This document shows, in pieces, positions 60,016 through 64,000 of a stretch of DNA of 64,000 nucleotides. The stretch lies in contig NZ_SJPM01000004.1 of the NCBI RefSeq assembly GCF_007859915.1, forward strand, positions 492,177-556,176, given 5' to 3'. Each line of letters opens with the position of its first letter. Within the stretch, counting starts at the first letter, position 1. Source of the stretch: Neorhodopirellula pilleata (lineage in GTDB: Bacteria > Planctomycetota > Planctomycetia > Pirellulales > Pirellulaceae). The notes beneath the pieces are model-generated. The model was not told where the DNA came from and made no database searches. It was given only the letters and a program-made list of their open reading frames with translations. A program made the translations under genes and the position numbers.

Positions 60016-61404
60016 CTACCAGTACGATCGGCCCGAAGACCGGATCGCCAACGGAGGGACGGGCAATGTGGGATCGAGGATCTGCCCGGTCGACCGCTGC
60101 GATTGGTCGGTAGGAAGACTTGGCCCGCGGGGTTGGTTTTGCCCGTGAGGGTGTCGTTGATCGGGTTGCGCGGCCACGCGAACGTCGAAGCCAGGTTGGG
60201 GAACCGGCGTGAATGATTGCGTTGGTGCCGAATGCTGAGCCATCGCATGTTGCGGCATCGGGTGGCTCGTTCGAGCGAACGCTTCGGGCGACATAACCTG
60301 AACGGGCAGTTCACTTGGTAACGTCGTGCCGGCGAGCTGTTTCTCACACTGGTCGACCAGCAGGAAGTCGCCTGAAAGTGCGGCCGCCTCAAGCAACGCT
60401 TCGACTCGTTGCCGCGTCGGCTGAACACTGACGCTGGCCAACAGACATTCCTTGGCGGCACCGGGGATCGACCGCCGCAACAGCGTACGTCCGAGTTGTG
60501 CGTAAGCGTCCGCATTGTCCGGAGAAATTTCGACGGCGGCCCGCCGGTACATCAGGGCCAGTTCGGCCGAATGCAATGAAGAGTGATCGGCCGAGTTCTC
60601 AACCGCGCCGTTGCTGACCAACACCTCAAGATCCGCAAGAATCAAGGCGGCCTCCGCAGCGAGTGGTCCGCCATGGACCGCCTGAGTCAATCGCACCTTA
60701 GCGAAGTTCAAATAGGCTTCGACCGCTCTCGCTGATGTCAAGTTTTCTGTGTTGATCTGCTTGAGCGCCGGCGTTTGGTGGACCTCGATCAAACGAGCGA
60801 TCGCCCGCGTGTCGACGGGGCCGTAGCGACCGGCAAAGTCGGCGGACTCGCGAACTGCGTCGAAGCACTCGTTGAGCGCGAGGGTGTGGGAGTTGTCGCC
60901 GATCTGGGCGTCTCGCAATGCGGCGATCGTGCGAAGGGTGTCGATGGCGGCGGCTTTCGCCGAGGCGATCGCTCCTCGTTTGGTCGCCCAATTGGCCAAG
61001 CGGAGTTGTTCGACGGCCTTTTCCGCGAGTTGTGACTTCCGCGATCCGAGGTTGATTTGATCCGAAGGCGGCAAGGAATAGGATGACCGCGATGCTTCTT
61101 CCAATTCCGAACGCTCACGCATTTCGGCGCGTTTTTGTGCGATTCGTTCCTGACGGATTTCCGCAGGCGTGGGCTCCGGTTCGGGTTCGACCGGAGCGGG
61201 CGGCGGCGGTGGCAGAATGATTTGAGCTACCGGCGCAGGATCGGTAGTCTCCTTCACCGGAGGCGACCATTGCCAATTTTCGGACGTTGCGGGCAAGGCC
61301 AGCGGACGTGGTTGCCATGCGGCCTCGTCACCGCCAGCGATCCCGGTTGCGCAACCGGCTAAAATGGCAGTCAATGCGACCGTTTTGAACGAGATCGCCG
61401 ACAT
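60016..61404 (-). CDS. Lipoprotein with TPR-like helices
   Basis: The 462-residue product begins MSAISFKTVALTAILAGCAT, a lipoprotein signal with lipobox ILAGC, so the mature protein is lipid-anchored. A Pro-rich segment (PPPPPAPVEPEPEPTPAEIR) and an Arg/Glu coiled-coil stretch follow. Then come helical repeats: KSQLAEKAVEQLRLANWATK, SARAVEAYLNFAKVRLTQAV, and the TPR-like SPDNADAYAQLGRTLLRRSI. The C-terminus is Pro/Gln-rich. I use ATG 61404 because of the lipobox. Longer frames to 61569 or 61629 are open but add a Cys-rich, unlikely leader. It precedes the Wza-like gene. Confidence 0.72.
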   Translation of the reverse strand: MSAISFKTVALTAILAGCATGIAGGDEAAWQPRPLALPATSENWQWSPPVKETTDPAPVAQIILPPPPPAPVEPEPEPTPAEIRQERIAQKRAEMRERSELEEASRSSYSLPPSDQINLGSRKSQLAEKAVEQLRLANWATKRGAIASAKAAAIDTLRTIAALRDAQIGDNSHTLALNECFDAVRESADFAGRYGPVDTRAIARLIEVHQTPALKQINTENLTSARAVEAYLNFAKVRLTQAVHGGPLAAEAALILADLEVLVSNGAVENSADHSSLHSAELALMYRRAAVEISPDNADAYAQLGRTLLRRSIPGAAKECLLASVSVQPTRQRVEALLEAAALSGDFLLVDQCEKQLAGTTLPSELPVQVMSPEAFARTSHPMPQHAMAQHSAPTQSFTPVPQPGFDVRVAAQPDQRHPHGQNQPRGPSLPTDQSQRSTGQILDPTLPVPPLAIRSSGRSYW

Positions 61405-61763
61405 CGCCCCGACCGTGCAGCAACGCAGCCCGCCACCGCAGCCCGTTTGTTGTTCGCTCAGTCGCTTCCCGTTCGAAGCAAGCCGATCAGAGTCGACACC
61501 ATTGAGGTGTGACCTTTCGGCTCGTTGCACAGCCATATTGCGATCCATCGCGTGAGTGATTTCGTCCATGAAATACACTTGTGCTATCGACCCTTCGCCT
61601 GCTCGGACTGCAAGTCGGCTGCCACGCATCGACCGAATCGCCTGACGAGAGGACCGTCAAACCCGACGAACCGCTCAGCCCCGACATTCGTCTGGAAGGT
61701 CATAACCGGAACAAACTTCCACGCGATTGTCGTTTGTTGCCGTTGGAGACGTGTTGATTGATT
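61405..61763. other. Intergenic region upstream of the TPR lipoprotein gene
   Basis: The minus-strand frame is open to 61629, so an earlier start (ATG 61569) cannot be excluded. No other gene, RNA or repeat was recognised here. Confidence 0.4.
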
Positions 61764-61829
61764 CGTTTAACGGCAAGCCGCAGGCGAAAGAGTATGAAAA
61801 CGCAGACGCCTGCGGCTTGCCGTTAAACG
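61764..61829. repeat. Family D inverted repeat, copy 2
   Basis: CGTTTAACGGCAAGCCGCAG plus GCG (61764-61786) is matched exactly by its complement at 61807-61829. The right flank (AACACCCAAACGTGCACTC) is the reverse complement of the left flank of the 31.9 and 63.6 kb copies, so this copy is inverted. Confidence 0.9.
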
Positions 61830-61986
61830 AAAACACCCAAACGTGCACTCAATCAACACGCCGTCACCCATCGGGTTACGATTCGATCAACACGCTATTG
61901 AGACCTACTTTCTCCCCTTTCTAAAAAGCCCTTTTGTGAATCTCAAACTGCCCAAGAAAGAAATCTGCAAATGGAATCGAACCACC

Positions 61987-62139
61987 ATGGAGGAATCACT
62001 GCCGTTACTGGCGATCCAAATTAACGAGGCCAAGTACGTTTGCAAAAAGTGCGGTAGGGCGGCCGCCGATAAACGGTTACTGTGCAAGCCGACCAAACTC
62101 GCCTCCTTGCTCGAGATTCCCGCTTCTCCGGAAAACTAA
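61987..62139 (+). CDS. Small protein with CxxC...C motif
   Basis: The 50-residue product reads MEESLPLLAIQINEAKYVCK and goes on KCGRAAADKRLLCKPTKLAS. Two Cys two residues apart and a third 12 residues later make a likely partial zinc-binding site. I recall similar YVCKKCGR...LLCKP proteins as frequent small planctomycete products, so I think it is real. Its stop overlaps the next gene's start (TAATG at 62137), suggesting coupled translation. A longer frame from 61843 contains repeat-derived sequence and is rejected. Confidence 0.65.
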   Translation: MEESLPLLAIQINEAKYVCKKCGRAAADKRLLCKPTKLASLLEIPASPEN

Positions 62140-63554
62140 TGCTTTGTCACCGCGTTTCGCAAGTCTCCCGGATCCGTTGCCTTGTCCACGGCCTCGGTTT
62201 GCTCGTAGTGATTGGTATCTTGCACGGGTGCCAACGATCCGAACCAAAGGATCTTGTTTCAGAAAATCAGGATGCTGATCGTCGGGCCGCTATCATGGAA
62301 TCCGACGGACAACCGATCGGTCAACGAGCAGACGCGAAGATTCGGTTGCGAGAAGTTTTCCGACGGTATCAGGTATGCTCTTATTATCGGGACAACGCCG
62401 TCGTTACGCTGCGCCGTGGAACAACATCGTCGGCCGACGAGTTCGTTTCGACGGCACCTTTGAGAGTGGAGTTCAACCACCGTCGTTTGAACGTCGATGC
62501 CTATGCGGTTCGCATCCGAGTCGACGTGCAAGATCGCGCCGAAGTGATCGCTTGGTTCGACGAACCCGAAACAGGAAATTTCGATTCGCAAACCTTGCGA
62601 ACCGCCTGGAACGCGAATACCAAAGATCGCCTGCAACTCGATCAAGTGTTGGCCGATGAAGTACTGCGTTCGCGCCTTTCGGCAGGCCTCGCCGGGCCGC
62701 CGCCGCAACTCGAATGGTTGCTTGCCGACGAGCCGATGAGCGGACTGTTTCGATTGCGATCCGACACCAACGACCAATTCACTTGGCTCGACGATGGTCG
62801 AATCAATCAACAGCGTTTACAACGGATCGAAGTGGTTTCCGATCGCGATCGTTTCGTGTTTTGGATCGAACCGGCCACCAGCTTGATTCGCCGTGTCGAG
62901 TTCCCACCGCCGCAAACGCTTCCGCCGACGAACATGGTCGCGGACGACTGGTCGTTGCAGTTGGACTTAAACGAAGCGACCTTTCAGCCGCAAGGAAGCG
63001 GCACGATGGAGTCGCTTCCGGGTTTTCCACCGATCTTCGTTGGAGCGTTCGTGCCGGTCCCCCCGCCGCCACCTTCTCCATTGCTTGGTCGCTGTTTTGA
63101 TTTGAGTCGCTGGAATCGATCGTCGTCGGAGTCTCCGTACCATTTGATCGCCAACTCGCCCGAAGATGCGGCAACTTTTCAGCAGTGGTTCGCCAACATC
63201 ACCGCCGCGATCCCCGCATTGAATGGGACCGCGACGATGCATTTGGTCGCTCACGAACGCGAATCGGTTCGCCAGTTCGAACGCTTGCCCTCGCCTCCGG
63301 TTTTGGTGTGGGAGGCCGATGAAATGAACACCGCTCTTCGCAAGCTCAGGTTGCCTCCCGGATCGATGGCAGTGTTAAGCCAAGACGGTCAATTGCTCTT
63401 GGTTGAAACGCGCGCCGATGCCGGTTCGGTCGGCAACGTGTTCGCCGTGATCCGGGATCATGTTTCGGGAATCGACGTCCCTCAGAAAATCCGAAGCGAC
63501 TACGAATCCATCTTGCAATCCTATCAAGCCAAGCTTCAGTCCGTCCGACCGTAG
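62139..63554 (+). CDS. Lipoprotein of unknown function
   Basis: The 471-residue product has a lipoprotein signal peptide with LVHGLGLLVVIGILHGC, lipobox Cys near residue 31. The mature part is mostly beta-rich, with CSYYRDNAVVTLRRGTTSSA, FNHRRLNVDAYAVRIRVDVQ and RFVFWIEPATSLIRRVEFPP, followed by FVPVPPPPPSPLLGRC as a linker. The C-terminal domain has a helix-strand layout (WFANITAAIPALNGTATMHL, LRKLRLPPGSMAVLSQDGQL, and LVETRADAGSVGNVFAVI) that resembles a thioredoxin-like fold. I see no CxxC active site there. The lipid anchor is clear and the function is unknown. Confidence 0.7.
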   Translation: MLCHRVSQVSRIRCLVHGLGLLVVIGILHGCQRSEPKDLVSENQDADRRAAIMESDGQPIGQRADAKIRLREVFRRYQVCSYYRDNAVVTLRRGTTSSADEFVSTAPLRVEFNHRRLNVDAYAVRIRVDVQDRAEVIAWFDEPETGNFDSQTLRTAWNANTKDRLQLDQVLADEVLRSRLSAGLAGPPPQLEWLLADEPMSGLFRLRSDTNDQFTWLDDGRINQQRLQRIEVVSDRDRFVFWIEPATSLIRRVEFPPPQTLPPTNMVADDWSLQLDLNEATFQPQGSGTMESLPGFPPIFVGAFVPVPPPPPSPLLGRCFDLSRWNRSSSESPYHLIANSPEDAATFQQWFANITAAIPALNGTATMHLVAHERESVRQFERLPSPPVLVWEADEMNTALRKLRLPPGSMAVLSQDGQLLLVETRADAGSVGNVFAVIRDHVSGIDVPQKIRSDYESILQSYQAKLQSVRP

Positions 63555-63868
63555 CAAGAGTTCATCTCAACGCGGCGAAGCCGCAGCCAAACAAGCCCGA
63601 CGCGTGAGGGCGTGTTGATTGAGTGCACGTTTGGGCGTTTTCGTTTAACGGCAAGCCGCAGGCGCCCGTGTTTTCAAACTCTGTCGCCTGCGGCTTGCCG
63701 TTAAACGATTCAATCAACAGCCCGGCAAGCGAGTGGTTTCGCTGGGATTTGGATGAATGAGATCAATCCCCTCGCTTGCGCGTTTTGAAGTTGCGCTTTT
63801 TTCGTAACCCGCTGCGTAAGCGAGGGATAATTGATATTGACTCATCCCTCGCTTACGCAGCGGGTTAC
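63555..63868. repeat. Family D and C repeats after the lipoprotein gene
   Basis: Family D occurs with arms 63642-63664 and 63685-63707 and the same flanks as at 31.9 kb (GTGCACGTTTGGGCG, GGCAAGCGAGTGG). A family C palindrome follows: GTAACCCGCTGCGTAAGCGA with GGGAT (63804-63828), mirrored at 63844-63868. No gene is present. Confidence 0.85.
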
Positions 63869-64000
63869 GATTAAACCCGCATTATTCACCAAGGACGAAA
63901 TCGGTTCTGCGTTTTGAGGTTTGGCCATTGCGAAACGCAGCGAAGCGGATTGCGAGTCTGATTTTGACCGACCGCGCACAACGCCCCCCTCCCCCAGAAT
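63869..64000. other. Window end, no gene assigned
   Basis: I see only non-coding sequence, ending in a C-rich run. A gene may begin beyond the edge. Confidence 0.35.

Noticed and set aside
61843..61986. Longer start for the 50-residue CxxC protein
   Set aside because: The added residues (MHSINTPSPI and onward) are translated family D repeat flank.

Overview
The window looks like chromosomal DNA of a planctomycete close to Rhodopirellula (Pirellulaceae). The evidence is the gene content: an adjacent DUF1549/DUF1553 and DUF1501 pair, a secreted arylsulfatase, a DUF1598 protein, a PmoA-like (DUF6807) protein, a secreted FAD oxidoreductase, many signal-peptide proteins of unknown function, and dense families of intergenic palindromic repeats. 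Housekeeping genes (smpB, moaC, accB, accC, gyrA, folE, a lysA-type decarboxylase, hpf, ferredoxin) are scattered singly or in pairs among these. I see no rRNA, tRNA, CRISPR array, prophage or intact transposase gene.

Layout. 0-3 kb: smpB and a LolD/MacB-type ABC ATPase-permease pair. 3-6.6 kb: a LuxR-type regulator split by an apparent +1 frameshift, an SseB-like protein, moaC, and an HTH-receiver fusion with a strong terminator. 6.7-10 kb: a 16-unit heptanucleotide repeat, an M24 peptidase, accB-accC. 10-10.9 kb: a repeat cluster and a four-helix-bundle-suffix pseudogene interrupted by a palindromic element. 10.9-21.4 kb: an AAA ATPase, gyrA, an FHA-GAF-sigma54 activator, a DUF1598 protein and a large membrane protein. 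21.4-25.3 kb: two divergent paralogues with FlgT-like and CsgG-like domains. 25.5-34.2 kb: parvulin, sulfatase, TPR protein, Dam-type methylase, receiver-like protein, two SDRs and a PmoA-like protein. 34.3-37.6 kb: the DUF1549/DUF1501 pair. 37.7-44.5 kb: folE, then a long minus-strand run ending in a type II secretion F protein and containing a WXG100-like protein directly coupled to a HEAT-repeat protein. 44.7-47.2 kb: two transsulfuration-type PLP enzymes. 47.5-54.5 kb: HEAT protein, membrane protein, SMP-30-like protein, intact and truncated Uma2 genes, FAD oxidoreductase. 54.8-64 kb: hpf, ferredoxin, a lysA-type decarboxylase, a Wza-like export protein and its TPR lipoprotein neighbour, a 50-residue cysteine-motif protein and a lipoprotein.

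How parts work together. accB-accC supply biotin carboxyl carrier and biotin carboxylase for acetyl-CoA carboxylase. The ABC pair is a two-gene exporter. The two PLP genes are one nucleotide apart and fit cystathionine synthesis and cleavage. The Wza-like gene and the TPR lipoprotein gene probably form a surface polysaccharide export pair. The secreted sulfatase, PmoA-like protein, SDRs, SMP-30 protein and FAD oxidoreductase suggest turnover of sulfated sugars.

The most unusual material is (1) several families of palindromic elements, two copies of which sit inside broken genes and several of which end exactly at stop codons, (2) the minus-strand block at 38.7-44.5 kb with a WXG100-like protein and a toxin-like domain, (3) the divergent FlgT/CsgG-like pair, (4) the frameshifted regulator, and (5) the heptamer repeat just upstream of the M24 peptidase. 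All family assignments come from reading the sequence, with no database search.
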